Shown piece after piece: positions 55,454 through 64,000 of a stretch of 64,000 nucleotides of DNA (the first letter of the stretch is position 1; each line of letters opens with the position of its first letter). The notes below the pieces were generated by a model, which saw only the letters and a list, made by a program, of their open reading frames with translations, was not told the DNA's origin and ran no database searches. The DNA comes from Sanguibacter gelidistatuariae (lineage in GTDB: Bacteria; Actinomycetota; Actinomycetes; Actinomycetales; Cellulomonadaceae). Position numbers and translations under genes: made by a program. Location of the stretch: positions 806,001-870,000 of the forward strand of contig NZ_FMYH01000001.1 in the NCBI RefSeq assembly GCF_900096585.1, written 5' to 3'.

Positions 55454-56929
55454 TCAGGCGGGCGCCGGCGCTGTGTCTTCCATGTCTTCGAGGTCGCGGT
55501 TGCGGGTCTCCTTGATCTTCAGCGCCACGAAGACGAAGGAGAGGAGGGCGAAGGTGCCGTACATCGCGTAGACCCAGGAGAGGCCGAGGCCTGAGGCCAT
55601 CGGGGGGAAGGACACCGTGATCGCGAAGTTCGCGAGCCACTGTGCCGCGGCGGCCAGGGCCAGGGCCGAGGCGCGGATCCGGTTGGGGAACATCTCCCCG
55701 AGCAGGACCCACACGACCGGGCCCCAGGACGCCCCGAAGGAGATGACAAAGACGTTGGCGGCGATCAGGGCGACCGTGCCCCAGGGGGAGGGTAGGGAGA
55801 CGTTGTCGCCCGTGCCTGTTGCCTGGGTGAAGGCCAGCGCCATCGTGCCGAGCGAGATCGTCATCCCGGCCGAGCCGAACAGCAGCAGCGGTTTGCGCCC
55901 GATCTTGTCGACGAGCGCGATCGCGATGAATGTCACGACGACATTCGTGATGGCGGTGATCGTCGAGACCTTGAACGAGTCGGAGGCGTCGAAGCCGACC
56001 GAGCGCCACAGGGTGGTCGAGTAGTAGAAGATGACGTTGATCCCGACGAACTGCTGGAACACCGAGAGCAGGATGCCGACCCAGACGATCGGCAGCAGCC
56101 CAAACCGTGGCCCGCGCAACGACGTCTGCTTCACGAGCTTGGCGTCGCGGGTGACCGAGTCCTCGATCTGGGTGACCTTGGCGTCTACGTCACGCGGGTT
56201 CAGGACGGACCGCAGGACCGTGCGCGCTTCCTCGATCTTGCCCTTGGCCACGAGGAACCGAGGCGACTCCGGGACCGTCAGGGCGACCCAGGCGTAGACG
56301 GCCGACGGGATGACCGCGACAAGGAACATCCACCGCCAGGCTTCCAACCCGAAGAGGCTGCTGCCGAGGGCGATCGGCGTACCCGAGTCGACGGAGCCGG
56401 CGGTCGTGGCGAAGAGCTGGTCGGAGAGCAGCGCGACGAAGATACCGATCGTGATTGCGAGCTGCTGCAGCGACGCCAGCCGGCCGCGGATGGCCGTCGG
56501 TGAGATCTCGGCGATGTAGGCCGGGGTGATCACCGACGCGATGCCAATGCCGATGCCGCCGACGATGCGCCAGAGGATGAGGTCCCATACGGAGAAGGCG
56601 AATCCGGAACCGATCGAGGACACGAGGAACATCAGCGCGCCGAGGAGCATGACCCGGGGGCGCCCCCACCGGTCAGCCAGCCGGCCGGCGTACCAGGCGC
56701 CCACCGCGCAGCCGAGGAGGGCGACGGCGACGGCGAAGCCGGTGACCGTGGAGCTGAGCGCGAAGTCCTTCTCGATCGCGTCGACGGCTCCGTTGATGAC
56801 CGAGCTGTCGAAACCGAAGAGGAAGCCGCCCACCGCCGCCGAGACGGACAGTGTGATCGCCTTGCGATGGGCTGATCGGGCAACCCGCGACTCTTCTGGG
56901 TCGAGCGGCTGTTCCGTTGAATCGGTCAT
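55454..56929 (-). CDS. Sugar:proton symporter, MFS sugar porter family
   Basis: 491 residues from the ATG at 56929, with GGAGG five bases upstream. Twelve membrane segments. Sugar-porter signatures: GRLADRWGRPRVM after TM2-3, PAYIAEISPTAIRGRLAS, PESPRFLVAKGKIEEA, and DKIGRKPLLLFG in the second half. Related to XylE/GlcP/AraE. It should take up a monosaccharide such as glucose or xylose; substrate not resolvable by sequence. It is a single gene, with no sugar-metabolism gene nearby. Confidence 0.92.
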   Translation of the reverse strand: MTDSTEQPLDPEESRVARSAHRKAITLSVSAAVGGFLFGFDSSVINGAVDAIEKDFALSSTVTGFAVAVALLGCAVGAWYAGRLADRWGRPRVMLLGALMFLVSSIGSGFAFSVWDLILWRIVGGIGIGIASVITPAYIAEISPTAIRGRLASLQQLAITIGIFVALLSDQLFATTAGSVDSGTPIALGSSLFGLEAWRWMFLVAVIPSAVYAWVALTVPESPRFLVAKGKIEEARTVLRSVLNPRDVDAKVTQIEDSVTRDAKLVKQTSLRGPRFGLLPIVWVGILLSVFQQFVGINVIFYYSTTLWRSVGFDASDSFKVSTITAITNVVVTFIAIALVDKIGRKPLLLFGSAGMTISLGTMALAFTQATGTGDNVSLPSPWGTVALIAANVFVISFGASWGPVVWVLLGEMFPNRIRASALALAAAAQWLANFAITVSFPPMASGLGLSWVYAMYGTFALLSFVFVALKIKETRNRDLEDMEDTAPAPA

Positions 56930-57062
56930 CTTCGCCTCCGGACGATCGTTGGTCTTCGCGTCGTCGACTACCAGGCGCCGAGGACCTGTGCCCCACATCC
57001 CGCAGTGGCTCCCGAGCGCCTGGTTCTCGTAGCGCCGGTGCACCCCGGTCCTTCACACTGTA

Positions 57063-57749
57063 ATGATGAGTGACTTCCACGGCGCGCCCAGTTCCTCCAC
57101 GAACCGACCCGACCAGCAAGACCAGTCCCGGCACCCGCGCCGGCCTGCCATGTTGGACCCGCGCGATGCGGAGGAGATCCCCGGCGAGCTGGACCCCGCG
57201 CTGCGGGGTGAGATTGCGCACACGACGGCGGCCGCGATCGTGCACCGGGCGCGGGCGAGCGAAGACCCCGAGGTGGTCGAGCGTCTTGTGCGGCTCGTCG
57301 AGGACGAGGGGCTCGACGTCGTGGCCGCGCTGTGGGCCGACAGCCCCGCCGACACGCTCCCAGGCGCGCTGTGGCGTCTGTACGTGCTGCGCGAGTGGGT
57401 GCGCAGAGACCCCGAGACCGTCGCCGAGCGCTTCCGGCTGGGAGTGGCTGCCGCCCCCGTGCACGAGGTGGTCGCGGGGGTCGTCACCCCGACCGGCCCG
57501 GGCGACGTGCGCGCCGTGGCCGACGCCGTGCTGTCGGGGGTCTTCGCCGGCGACCTGGCGGTGGCCCTCGAGCGAGGCGCGGCCTTCTGCCGCGTCCTGG
57601 CGGTCGGCGCGGCCTTCGACGCCGACTACGTCGACACGGTCGACACGGGTCATGCGGCCCGGATGACCCGCGGTGCGGCGTCCTTGGTGCGCACGGCCGA
57701 GGAGCTCGAGCATGCCGCTGGGCTGTGGCGCGTGCGCCGTCTCGACTGA
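57063..57749 (+). CDS. Conserved hypothetical protein
   Basis: 228 residues (two adjacent ATGs, 57063 and 57066; no Shine-Dalgarno). The first 30 residues are Ser/Gln/Arg/Pro-rich. The rest is a mostly helical, Ala/Val/Asp/Arg-rich domain (LDPRDAEEIPGELDPALRGEIAHTTA..., LWRLYVLREWVRRDPETVAERF), without membrane segment or known catalytic motif. Similar single-copy proteins occur in actinobacteria, but I know no function. A branched hairpin structure begins about 50 bases after the stop. Confidence 0.75.
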   Translation: MMSDFHGAPSSSTNRPDQQDQSRHPRRPAMLDPRDAEEIPGELDPALRGEIAHTTAAAIVHRARASEDPEVVERLVRLVEDEGLDVVAALWADSPADTLPGALWRLYVLREWVRRDPETVAERFRLGVAAAPVHEVVAGVVTPTGPGDVRAVADAVLSGVFAGDLAVALERGAAFCRVLAVGAAFDADYVDTVDTGHAARMTRGAASLVRTAEELEHAAGLWRVRRLD

Positions 57750-57797
57750 TCGAAACCTCGTTTCCCCCTCCGGCGAGAGCCGCGTAAACTAAGAGGT

Positions 57798-57887
57798 GAC
57801 GTCGGGCCACGGTAGCCCCGGGCTCCACTTTAAGCCGCTACGAGCGGCCTTCGCGCCGTCAGGCGCTGCGTGGTCCGGCGTCCTTTT
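57798..57887 (+). ncRNA. Branched structured RNA with U-tract, upstream of the DUF47-Pit operon
   Basis: A 14-bp closing stem pairs 57798-57811 with 57869-57882, with two G-U wobbles. It encloses three hairpins: 57814-57824 (4 bp), 57834-57848 (6 bp) and 57853-57866 (5 bp). It ends in CCUUUUU, so it can terminate transcription. A -10-like TAAACT at 57785-57790 lies eight bases before the stem. It could be a small RNA, the aptamer/terminator of a riboswitch-like leader for the phosphate genes 190 bases downstream, or an elaborate terminator for the upstream gene. I do not match it to a known RNA family. Confidence 0.55.
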
Positions 57888-58076
57888 TCATGCGCTCCAC
57901 GGCTCGCCTGCGCTCGGCGTTGCCATGTGTTCACTGTGAATCTGGTGGTACGACACCCCCGGAGTTGTGTGTTCACCAAAGCGCTGCCCTACTCTGGTAA
58001 CGATCAGTCGATCAACCTGTTTGCTGCTCTGTTCATCACTGTCAGTCAACGTCGCTTCCCCCCTCCGGAGTCTGCT
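57888..58076 (+). other. Leader between the structured RNA and the DUF47 gene
   Basis: 189 bases with no supported gene. The frame of the DUF47 gene stays open through it but lacks a start with a ribosome-binding site. It must hold the promoter of the phosphate pair if the upstream structure terminates. No clear -35/-10 pair was chosen. Confidence 0.4.
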
Positions 58077-58697
58077 GTGCGCCTGCGCCTCACCCCGCGC
58101 GATACCTCGTTCTTCGATCTTCTGGCCGATCTGGCCAGTCACCTCGTGACCGGAGCGAACCTGCTCAGCGAACTCCTCGGAGCTGATCGAGCCGGGCGCA
58201 AGGTGCTTGCCAAGAAGCTCGCCGACACCGAGCACGCTGCCGACGACGCGACGCACTCGATCATGCGGCGCCTGAACCAGACGTTCGTCACCCCCTTCGA
58301 CCGGGACGACATCTCCGGTCTCGCCTCGGCCCTCGACGACTGCATGGACTACATGGAGGAGGCGGGTGACCTCATCGTTCTGTACAAGCTCGACGAGCTG
58401 CCGGCCCGTGTCTCCGACCAGATCCAGGTGCTGCAGCGCTGCGCCGAGCTCACGGCCGAGGCCATGCCGCACCTGCGATCGATGGGCGACCTCACCGACT
58501 ACTGGGTCGAGGTCAACAGCCTCGAGAACCAGGCCGACAAGATCCACCGCAAGCTGCTCGCCCAGATGTTCGACGAGATCACCGACCCGATCCACCTGAT
58601 GAAGCTCAAAGAGGTCGTCGAGACCCTCGAGTTCGCGGCGGACGCCTTCGAGACCGTGGCGAACATGGTCGAGACCATCGCGCTCAAGGAGTCCTGA
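58077..58697 (+). CDS. DUF47 family (PhoU-like) accessory protein of Pit
   Basis: 206 residues from the GTG at 58077. This start is supported by GGAG six bases upstream and by the family N-terminus RLRLTPRDTSFFDLLADLA. All-helical PhoU-like fold with VLAKKLADTEHAADDATHSIMRRL, TPFDRDDI and WVEVNSLENQADKIHRKLL motifs. These proteins are found directly before pit genes and are thought to regulate phosphate uptake by the channel. The pit gene starts five bases after the stop. Confidence 0.93.
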   Translation: MRLRLTPRDTSFFDLLADLASHLVTGANLLSELLGADRAGRKVLAKKLADTEHAADDATHSIMRRLNQTFVTPFDRDDISGLASALDDCMDYMEEAGDLIVLYKLDELPARVSDQIQVLQRCAELTAEAMPHLRSMGDLTDYWVEVNSLENQADKIHRKLLAQMFDEITDPIHLMKLKEVVETLEFAADAFETVANMVETIALKES

Positions 58698-58702
58698 GCC
58701 CG

Positions 58703-59707
58703 GTGGAGGTCGCGCTCGTCATCCTTGTTGTTGCGCTCGCTCTGAGTTTTGACTACACCAACGGTTTCCACGACGCGGCCAACGCGATCGCCACGTCGGT
58801 CTCGACCCGGGCGCTGACCCCGCGGTCCGCCCTGCTGATGGCCGCGGTGATGAACTTCGTCGGCGCCCTGCTCGGCACGGAAGTGGCCGAGACGATCGCG
58901 AAGTCGATCGTCAACCTCGACGGCGCACCATCCCACACAGCACTCGTCGTCGTGGTCGCCGCCCTGCTCGGCGCGATCACCTGGAACCTCATCACCTGGT
59001 GGCTCGGGCTCCCGTCCTCCTCCACTCACGCCCTCATCGGCGGGCTGGTCGGCGCGGGTCTAGCCGCTGGCCTAGGGATCTACTGGTCGGCGATCGTCGA
59101 CAAGGTCGTCCTGCCGATGGTCATCTCCCCGCTGCTCGGCTTCGGTCTGGCCTTCGCCGTCATGGTCGGGGTGCTCTGGATCTTCAAGAGCGCCTCCCCG
59201 AGCAAGACCACCCGCCGCTTCCGGCTGGCCCAGACGGCCTCGGCCGCGGCCATGGCGCTCGGGCACGGCCTGCAGGACGCGCAGAAGACGATGGGTGTCA
59301 TCTTCATGGCGCTGCTCACGGTCGGATGGGCGAACAAGGACGGCGGGATCCCCCTGTGGGTCAAGCTCGCGGCCGCGACCGCGATCTCCCTCGGGACCTA
59401 CTCCGGCGGCTGGCGCATCATGCGCACCCTGGGCCGCAAGATCATCGAGCTGGACCCGGCGCGCGGATTCGTCGCCGAGTCGGTCTCCGCTGTGGTCCTC
59501 TACGTCAACGCCTTCGTCCTGCACGCACCCGTCTCCACGACGCACACGATCACCTCGGCGATCATGGGTGTGGGCGCCACCAAGCGGCTCTCCGCGGTGC
59601 GCTGGGGTGTGGCGAAGAACATCGGCATCGCCTGGATCCTGACGATCCCCGCGGCCGCGGCCGTGGCCGCGCTGATGTACTTCATCCTGCACCCGATCCT
59701 CGGCTGA
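58703..59707 (+). CDS. pit: Low-affinity inorganic phosphate transporter, PiT family
   Basis: 334 residues, GTG start, AAGGAG ten bases upstream inside the DUF47 gene end. Inverted-repeat PiT topology with the signatures FDYTNGFHDAANAIATSVSTRALTP-like at residues 16-40 and VLYVNAFVLHAPVSTTHTITSAIMG near 265-290. About ten membrane helices. It moves metal-phosphate or phosphate with protons or sodium. Co-transcribed with the DUF47 gene; a terminator follows. Confidence 0.95.
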   Translation: MEVALVILVVALALSFDYTNGFHDAANAIATSVSTRALTPRSALLMAAVMNFVGALLGTEVAETIAKSIVNLDGAPSHTALVVVVAALLGAITWNLITWWLGLPSSSTHALIGGLVGAGLAAGLGIYWSAIVDKVVLPMVISPLLGFGLAFAVMVGVLWIFKSASPSKTTRRFRLAQTASAAAMALGHGLQDAQKTMGVIFMALLTVGWANKDGGIPLWVKLAAATAISLGTYSGGWRIMRTLGRKIIELDPARGFVAESVSAVVLYVNAFVLHAPVSTTHTITSAIMGVGATKRLSAVRWGVAKNIGIAWILTIPAAAAVAALMYFILHPILG

Positions 59708-59728
59708 CCACGAGCCACCAGCTACGCG

Positions 59729-59763
59729 CGAAGCGCCCCGGGGATATCCTCAGGGGCGCTTCG
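59729..59763. terminator. Terminator after pit
   Basis: An 11-bp stem (59729-59739 with 59753-59763) with a 13-base loop lies between the convergent pit and Sua5/YciO-like genes. Confidence 0.7.
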
Positions 59764-59813
59764 TCGTCACGGTGGTGGTCGGCGTCGTGGACGGGTCCGA
59801 CGCCGGCAGCCGG

Positions 59814-60431
59814 CTACTCGAAACGGCTCGGGTCGCCCAGACCGACCCGCACAACCTCGGGCACCCCGCTCGACCAGTCGACGACGGTCGTCGGTTCGCT
59901 GCCGCAGTCTCCGGCGTCGAGCACGCCGTCGATCACGTGGTCGAGCTGCTCCTTGATCTGCCAGCCGTCGGTGACCTGGTCGGCGTCGTCGAGCAGGAGG
60001 GTGCTGGACAGCAGTGGCCCGCCGAGCTCGCGCACGAGCGCGAGGGCGACCGGATGGTCGGGGATGCGCACGCCGACGGTCTTCTTCTTCGCGTGGGCGA
60101 AGCGCCGCGGCACCTCCTTGGTGGCCGGGAGGATGAACGTGTACGCCCCCGGCGTCGAGGCCTTGATGGCGCGGAAGGCGACGTTGTTGAGCGTGACGAA
60201 CTGGCCCAGCTGGGTGAAGTCCGCGCACACGAGCGTGAAGTGGTGCTTGTCGCTCAGGTGGCGGATCGACCGGATCCGGTCCGCGCCGGTGTGGCTGTCG
60301 AGGGAGCACCCGAAGGCGTACGAGGAGTCCGTCGGGTAGGCGATGAGCGCGTCGTCGCGAAGCATGTCGGCGACCTGTGCGATGGTGCGCGGTTGCGGGT
60401 TGAGCGGGTGGACGTCGAAGTATCTGGCCAT
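59814..60431 (-). CDS. L-threonylcarbamoyladenylate synthase family protein (Sua5/YciO/YrdC)
   Basis: 205 residues. YrdC fold with LIAYPTDSSYAFGCSLDS (about 29-46) and IRSIRHLSDKHHFTLVCADFTQL, then GAYTFILPATKEVPRRF. YrdC/Sua5 proteins make the TC-AMP intermediate for tRNA t6A. The sequence is closer to the YciO branch (SIRHLSDKHHFTL), so a second paralogue elsewhere may be the true t6A enzyme. TAGGCT six bases before the ATG suggests leaderless translation. Confidence 0.88.
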   Translation of the reverse strand: MARYFDVHPLNPQPRTIAQVADMLRDDALIAYPTDSSYAFGCSLDSHTGADRIRSIRHLSDKHHFTLVCADFTQLGQFVTLNNVAFRAIKASTPGAYTFILPATKEVPRRFAHAKKKTVGVRIPDHPVALALVRELGGPLLSSTLLLDDADQVTDGWQIKEQLDHVIDGVLDAGDCGSEPTTVVDWSSGVPEVVRVGLGDPSRFE

Positions 60432-60527
60432 GGGCTGAGCCTAAACGCCTTCCGCCGACCTTTCAGGTCGACTGGCCTGACGGGGGAGCCGGCGCAGAGC
60501 CGGCTCCGCCGTGGCGCCGCGCCGGCG

Positions 60528-61562
60528 TCAGGTCAGCGTTGGGCGGATGTGCTCGACGCCGACCACGCGCGGCCCCTTAGGGCTCTGCGCGACGTGCGTG
60601 ACGAGGACCTCGCCCGGCTCGAGAAAGGGGTCCCTCGTGGGCAGCGCGGCGGCGACCGTCCGGCGCGAGTGCTGGCCGAGCACGTCCAGGACGGTCGGGA
60701 GCACCGGGCGGTGCGTGCACAGCGCGGTGGGCGTGGCCGACTCGAGCAGGGTGCGGATGACCGCGGCGACCTGGCTGGGTGAGCGCTCGTGGTCCACCTC
60801 GGTGAGGTGCTCGCTGCTGATCGGGGAGAGCCTCGCGGCTCGCGTGTACGGCTCGATCGTGTCGGCGCAGCGTCGCCACTGGCTCGTGACGACGGCGTCG
60901 ACCCCGAAGGCCGCGAGCACGGGTACCAGGGCGACCGACTGCGCGTGCCCGGTGGGCGTCAGGGGACGGTCGATCTCGGTCCCGTGCCAGCTGCTGCGGG
61001 CCAGCGCCTTGCCGTGCCGGGCCACCACGAGCGCGGTCGTGGCCAGCCTGCCGTGGTTGTGCTCCTCGATGAGGGCCTCGAGCGGGATGCGGTCGGCGGC
61101 GCGGGTGAGCTTCTCGGCGGCCTTGTCGACCGTGAACCACTTCATGTCGTCGATCTCGGCCGGGTCGACCGGGGGAACCGGCGCCCGCGCCTCGAGCGGT
61201 GGGCTGCCCGCGGGCGCACGGGTTGCCGCCCAGTAGTGGACGCGCTTCACCGCGCCCTCGGGAGTCAGGTACTGGAGCCCTGGCAGCGGCACCCCGAGGA
61301 CGACCGGTCGGCCGGTCTCCTCGGCGACCTCGCGCACGGCTGCGGCCGGCAGGGTCTCGCCCGGGTCGAGCTTGCCCTTGGGCCAGGACCAGTCGTCGTA
61401 GCGGGGCCGGTGGATCAGCTGGACCTGCAGCTTGTCCTTGCGCACACGCCACACCAGGGCGCCCGCGGACTCGATGACGGCCGTCTGGTCGGTGGCCGGA
61501 TCGCTCACGCCCGTGGTGCCACGAACGCGGAACCGCGATCCGGTGGGAGAGCTCACGCTCAC
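60528..61562 (-). CDS. Nudix hydrolase - histidine phosphatase fusion (MutT1-like)
   Basis: 344 residues, GTG start overlapping the ppk stop (GTGA). N-terminal Nudix domain with box [22 protein letters not shown] at about 75-96, followed by a histidine-phosphatase domain starting [15 protein letters not shown] (RHG near 205). The same two-domain architecture is found in mycobacterial MutT1, which removes oxidised (8-oxo-G) nucleotides and also diadenosine polyphosphates. It is coupled to ppk1, as in mycobacteria. Confidence 0.92.
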   Translation of the reverse strand: MSVSSPTGSRFRVRGTTGVSDPATDQTAVIESAGALVWRVRKDKLQVQLIHRPRYDDWSWPKGKLDPGETLPAAAVREVAEETGRPVVLGVPLPGLQYLTPEGAVKRVHYWAATRAPAGSPPLEARAPVPPVDPAEIDDMKWFTVDKAAEKLTRAADRIPLEALIEEHNHGRLATTALVVARHGKALARSSWHGTEIDRPLTPTGHAQSVALVPVLAAFGVDAVVTSQWRRCADTIEPYTRAARLSPISSEHLTEVDHERSPSQVAAVIRTLLESATPTALCTHRPVLPTVLDVLGQHSRRTVAAALPTRDPFLEPGEVLVTHVAQSPKGPRVVGVEHIRPTLT

Positions 61563-63883
61563 CTGCCCAGGCTCAGTCGACGCCGCTGCCGGGAGATGAG
61601 GTCGTGCTGGATATCGCTCAAGGGGTCGCCGTTCGCGTCGAGGTGGTGTCGGGTCCAGGTGCCGTCGGAGCGCAGGTGCCAGGACGACGTGGAGTCTGCC
61701 ATGGAGACGTCGATCAACTCGATGAGGTCGTTGATCTGAGACTCGTCCGAGAGCCGGACGAGTGTCTCCACCCGACGGTCGAGGTTGCGGTGCATGAGGT
61801 CGGCCGAGCCGATGAACACCTCGGGGCCGGAGGTGGGCCCCTCCCCGAAGGCCGGCCCGCTGGAGTTGGCGAAGGCGAAGATCCGCGAGTGCTCGAGGAA
61901 GCGTCCTAGGATCGACCGGACCCGGATCGTCTCGCTCAGGCCGGGCACGCCGGGGCGCACCGCGCAGATGCCGCGGATGACGAGGTCGATGGGCACGCCC
62001 ACCTGGCTCGCGCGGTACAGGGCGTCGATGATCGCCTCGTCCACGACGGAGTTGACCTTGATCTTGATCCACGAGGGATTGCCCGCGCGGGCCGCAGCGG
62101 CCTCGCGGTCGATCCGCTCGACGAGCCCGGACCGCACCGACCGCGGCGCCACGAGCAGCCGGTGGAAGCGAGACTGCGGCGCGTAGCCGCTGAGCTGGTT
62201 GAACAGACGGGTGAGGTCCTGGCCGACGTCGGGGTCACAGGTGAGCAGCCCGAGGTCGGTGTACTGCCGCGCGGTCTTGGGGTTGTAGTTCCCGGTGCCC
62301 ACGTGACAGTAACGGCGCAGGCCGTCCGGTTCCTGGCGCACCACGAGGGAGAGCTTGCAGTGGGTCTTGAGCCCGACGATCCCGTAGACCACGTGCACGC
62401 CGGCCTGCTCGAGCTTGCGGGCCCAGGAGATGTTGTTCTGCTCGTCGAAGCGGGCCTTGATCTCGACGAGGGCGAGGACCTGCTTGCCGGCGTCGGCCGC
62501 GTCGATCAGCGCATCGACGATCGGGGAGTCGCCCGAGGTCCGGTACAGCGTCTGCTTGATGGCGAGCACAGCGGGGTCGGCGGCGGCCTGCTCGAGGAAG
62601 GTCTGGACCGAGGTCGAGAAGGAGTCGTAGGGGTGGTGCAGCAGGATGTCCCGCTCGCGGATGGCGGCGAAGATGTCGGTCGGGCTTGCGCTCTCCACCT
62701 CGGCGAGGAACCGGTGGGTCGTGGGGACGAACCGCTGGTAGTGGAGGTCCGAGCGGTCCAGGTCGGCGATGAGGTTGAGGCCCGTGAGGTCGAGCGGAGC
62801 GGGCAGGGTGTACACCTCGTCCTCGACGACGCCGAGCTCGCGCACGAGCAGCTGGCGGATCCGCGGGCTGATGCCCTCGGCGAGCTCGAGGCGCACGGGC
62901 GGGCCGAAGCGGCGTCGCAGCAGCTCCTTCTCCATCGCCTTGAGGAGGTTCTCGGCGTCGTCCTCCTCGACCTCGACGTCCTCGTTGCGGGTCACCCGGA
63001 AGGTGTGGTGCTCGACGACCTCCATGCCCGGGAAGAGGTGGTCGAGGTGGTGGGAGATGATGTCCTCGAGCGGCACGAACGACGTCGGGCCCTTCTTGGA
63101 CTGGGTTGTGGGCGCGCTCGGGCGGCCCTTGGCGTCGACCGCGATGAAGCGGGGCAGCAGGCCGGGGACCTTGACCCGGGCGAAGTGCTCCTTGCCGGTG
63201 GCCGGGTTGAGCACGAGGACCGAGAGGTTGAGCGAGAGCCCGGAGATGTAGGGGAAGGGGTGCGCCGGGTCGACCGCGAGCGGAGTGAGCACCGGGAAGA
63301 TCTGCTTGCGGAAGAACTTGTGCAGGCGGTCCTGCTCCTGGGTGGACAGCTCCTCCCACCGCACGAGGTTGATGCCCTCGGCGTCGAGTGCGCCGCGGAT
63401 GCCGCCGGAGAAGGCGCGGGCGTGGCGAGCCATGAGGACGTGCGTTCGTGAGCTGATCGACTCGAGCGTCTCTCGCGGGGTCATGCCGGAGGCAGCCGTC
63501 ACCGCGAGGCCGGTCGCGATGCGCCGCTTGAGGCCGGCGACCCGGACCATGAAGAACTCGTCGAGGTTGGAGGCGAAGATCGCCAGGTAGCGCACGCGTT
63601 CGAGCAGCGGCTGATTCTCGTCCTCGGCGAGCTCGAGCACTCGCTCGTTGAAGGCGAGCCAGCTGAGCTCGCGGTCGCCGAAGCGGTCCTCGGGCAGGTC
63701 GGGGAGGTCTTCGAAGGAGAGCGCCGGGACCTCCTCGCCCTCGCCGATGTGCTCGGCGATGTGCGCGGCGAGCTCGGGGTCGTACAGACCGGACCTGGGC
63801 TGGACCGTGGCGGCCGCAGCACCGGGACGCGGGGCGGCAGAGTTGTCTGCGCCACGGCGGGATGTCGTCGTCGAATCGCTCAT
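61559..63883 (-). CDS. ppk1: Polyphosphate kinase 1
   Basis: 774 residues. The first 55 residues are low-complexity. The N, H, C1 and C2 domains follow from [45 protein letters not shown]. The catalytic-histidine region [13 protein letters not shown] is present, together with [30 protein letters not shown]. It reversibly makes inorganic polyphosphate from ATP. The ATG overlaps the mshD stop and its stop overlaps the Nudix gene, forming a tight three-gene operon. Length normal for actinobacteria. Confidence 0.97.
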   Translation of the reverse strand: MSDSTTTSRRGADNSAAPRPGAAAATVQPRSGLYDPELAAHIAEHIGEGEEVPALSFEDLPDLPEDRFGDRELSWLAFNERVLELAEDENQPLLERVRYLAIFASNLDEFFMVRVAGLKRRIATGLAVTAASGMTPRETLESISSRTHVLMARHARAFSGGIRGALDAEGINLVRWEELSTQEQDRLHKFFRKQIFPVLTPLAVDPAHPFPYISGLSLNLSVLVLNPATGKEHFARVKVPGLLPRFIAVDAKGRPSAPTTQSKKGPTSFVPLEDIISHHLDHLFPGMEVVEHHTFRVTRNEDVEVEEDDAENLLKAMEKELLRRRFGPPVRLELAEGISPRIRQLLVRELGVVEDEVYTLPAPLDLTGLNLIADLDRSDLHYQRFVPTTHRFLAEVESASPTDIFAAIRERDILLHHPYDSFSTSVQTFLEQAAADPAVLAIKQTLYRTSGDSPIVDALIDAADAGKQVLALVEIKARFDEQNNISWARKLEQAGVHVVYGIVGLKTHCKLSLVVRQEPDGLRRYCHVGTGNYNPKTARQYTDLGLLTCDPDVGQDLTRLFNQLSGYAPQSRFHRLLVAPRSVRSGLVERIDREAAAARAGNPSWIKIKVNSVVDEAIIDALYRASQVGVPIDLVIRGICAVRPGVPGLSETIRVRSILGRFLEHSRIFAFANSSGPAFGEGPTSGPEVFIGSADLMHRNLDRRVETLVRLSDESQINDLIELIDVSMADSTSSWHLRSDGTWTRHHLDANGDPLSDIQHDLISRQRRRLSLGR

Positions 63884-64000
63884 AGGTTCATCGTGACATC
63901 ACTCGATGAATTTTGGGTGCCGCGGGCGAGGCCGAGCTGCACGTCGACCGCCACCCGGGTGAATCCGACGGCCGAGTAGGTGTGCACGGCCACCGTGTTG
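63880..64000 (-). CDS. mshD: Mycothiol synthase, C-terminal fragment (runs off right edge)
   Basis: 39 C-terminal residues are visible: [20 protein letters not shown] and a short tail ending VTMNL. The N(T/P)xAxxxYxxxGF(T/R) pattern is the GNAT acetyltransferase end, and MshD is the known neighbour of ppk1 in actinobacteria. It would acetylate the cysteine of Cys-GlcN-Ins to finish mycothiol. The stop overlaps the ppk1 ATG (ATGA). Identity rests on a short piece plus context. Confidence 0.75.
   Translation of the reverse strand, partial: NTVAVHTYSAVGFTRVAVDVQLGLARGTQNSSSDVTMNL

Noticed and set aside
57798-57887. Structured RNA as a known class (6C RNA, M-box, ydaO, lysine, SRP)
   Set aside because: The loop sequences and junction motifs that define those classes are not present.

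Overview
The window is a piece of a high-GC actinobacterial chromosome, most likely from the Micrococcales (a Cellulomonas/Sanguibacter/Oerskovia-like organism). The evidence is a BldC-type regulator, an actinobacterial DUF3073 protein, a mycothiol synthase fragment, a monomeric isocitrate dehydrogenase, class E sortase signals (LAxTG), many GTG starts and ATGA/GTGA-coupled genes, and several apparently leaderless promoters. The lineage is an inference from gene content; no rRNA is present.

Layout. 1-3.0 kb (minus strand): sulfate ABC importer operon sbp-cysT-cysW-cysA, with cysA running off the left edge. 3.3-6.0 kb: purine genes purF and purM. 6.1-8.3 kb: DUF3073 gene, bldC, a membrane pair (DUF3618 and holin-III-like) and a tRNA cluster (Glu, Asp, Phe). 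8.4-11.2 kb: a zincin-like protein, galE, a conserved hypothetical and a small membrane protein. 11.5-21.2 kb: a complete-looking tellurium-resistance-type (Ter) locus. One arm encodes TerD, TerC(DUF475), a TerA-like protein and TerD/TerZ. A convergent gene encodes a two-domain TerD protein. Divergent from that gene is a tightly coupled four-gene 'biosynthetic' operon: CitE-like aldolase, PRTase-TRSP, StiP/PRTase-PELOTA and HAD phosphatase.

21.2-28.2 kb: an MscS channel, a VOC protein, a lipoprotein and a PadR-ABC-FtsX-permease operon with a visible PadR-type operator. 28.3-41.0 kb: two large sortase-anchored surface proteins, namely a lamin-tail/metallophosphoesterase and an InlB-repeat protein. 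Between them lie a methyltransferase, a GyrI-like protein and a two-component system. 41.0-44.5 kb: a small P-loop kinase, isocitrate dehydrogenase and a frameshifted acetyltransferase.

44.5-48.9 kb is the accessory part. It is relatively AT-rich and gene-poor, with an OLD-family nuclease coupled to a 43-codon upstream ORF and a membrane-anchored hypothetical. A degenerate copy of the 3' end of the neighbouring tRNA-Lys suggests an integrated, decayed element. 49.3-57.7 kb: a cysteine-less HesB-like protein, an M50 peptidase, a DEAD-box helicase, msrB, a MarR-MFS efflux pair, a sugar MFS transporter and a hypothetical. 57.8-59.7 kb: a branched RNA structure followed by the DUF47-Pit phosphate uptake pair. 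59.8-64 kb: a Sua5/YciO-like protein, then the coupled minus-strand operon mshD-ppk1-nudix/phosphatase (polyphosphate and nucleotide sanitation).

The strongest leads for something new are the branched RNA ahead of the Pit operon, the Ter metabolite operon, and the small ORF coupled to the OLD nuclease beside the tRNA-Lys duplication. The Ter locus as a class is known from comparative genomics, but its product is not established here.
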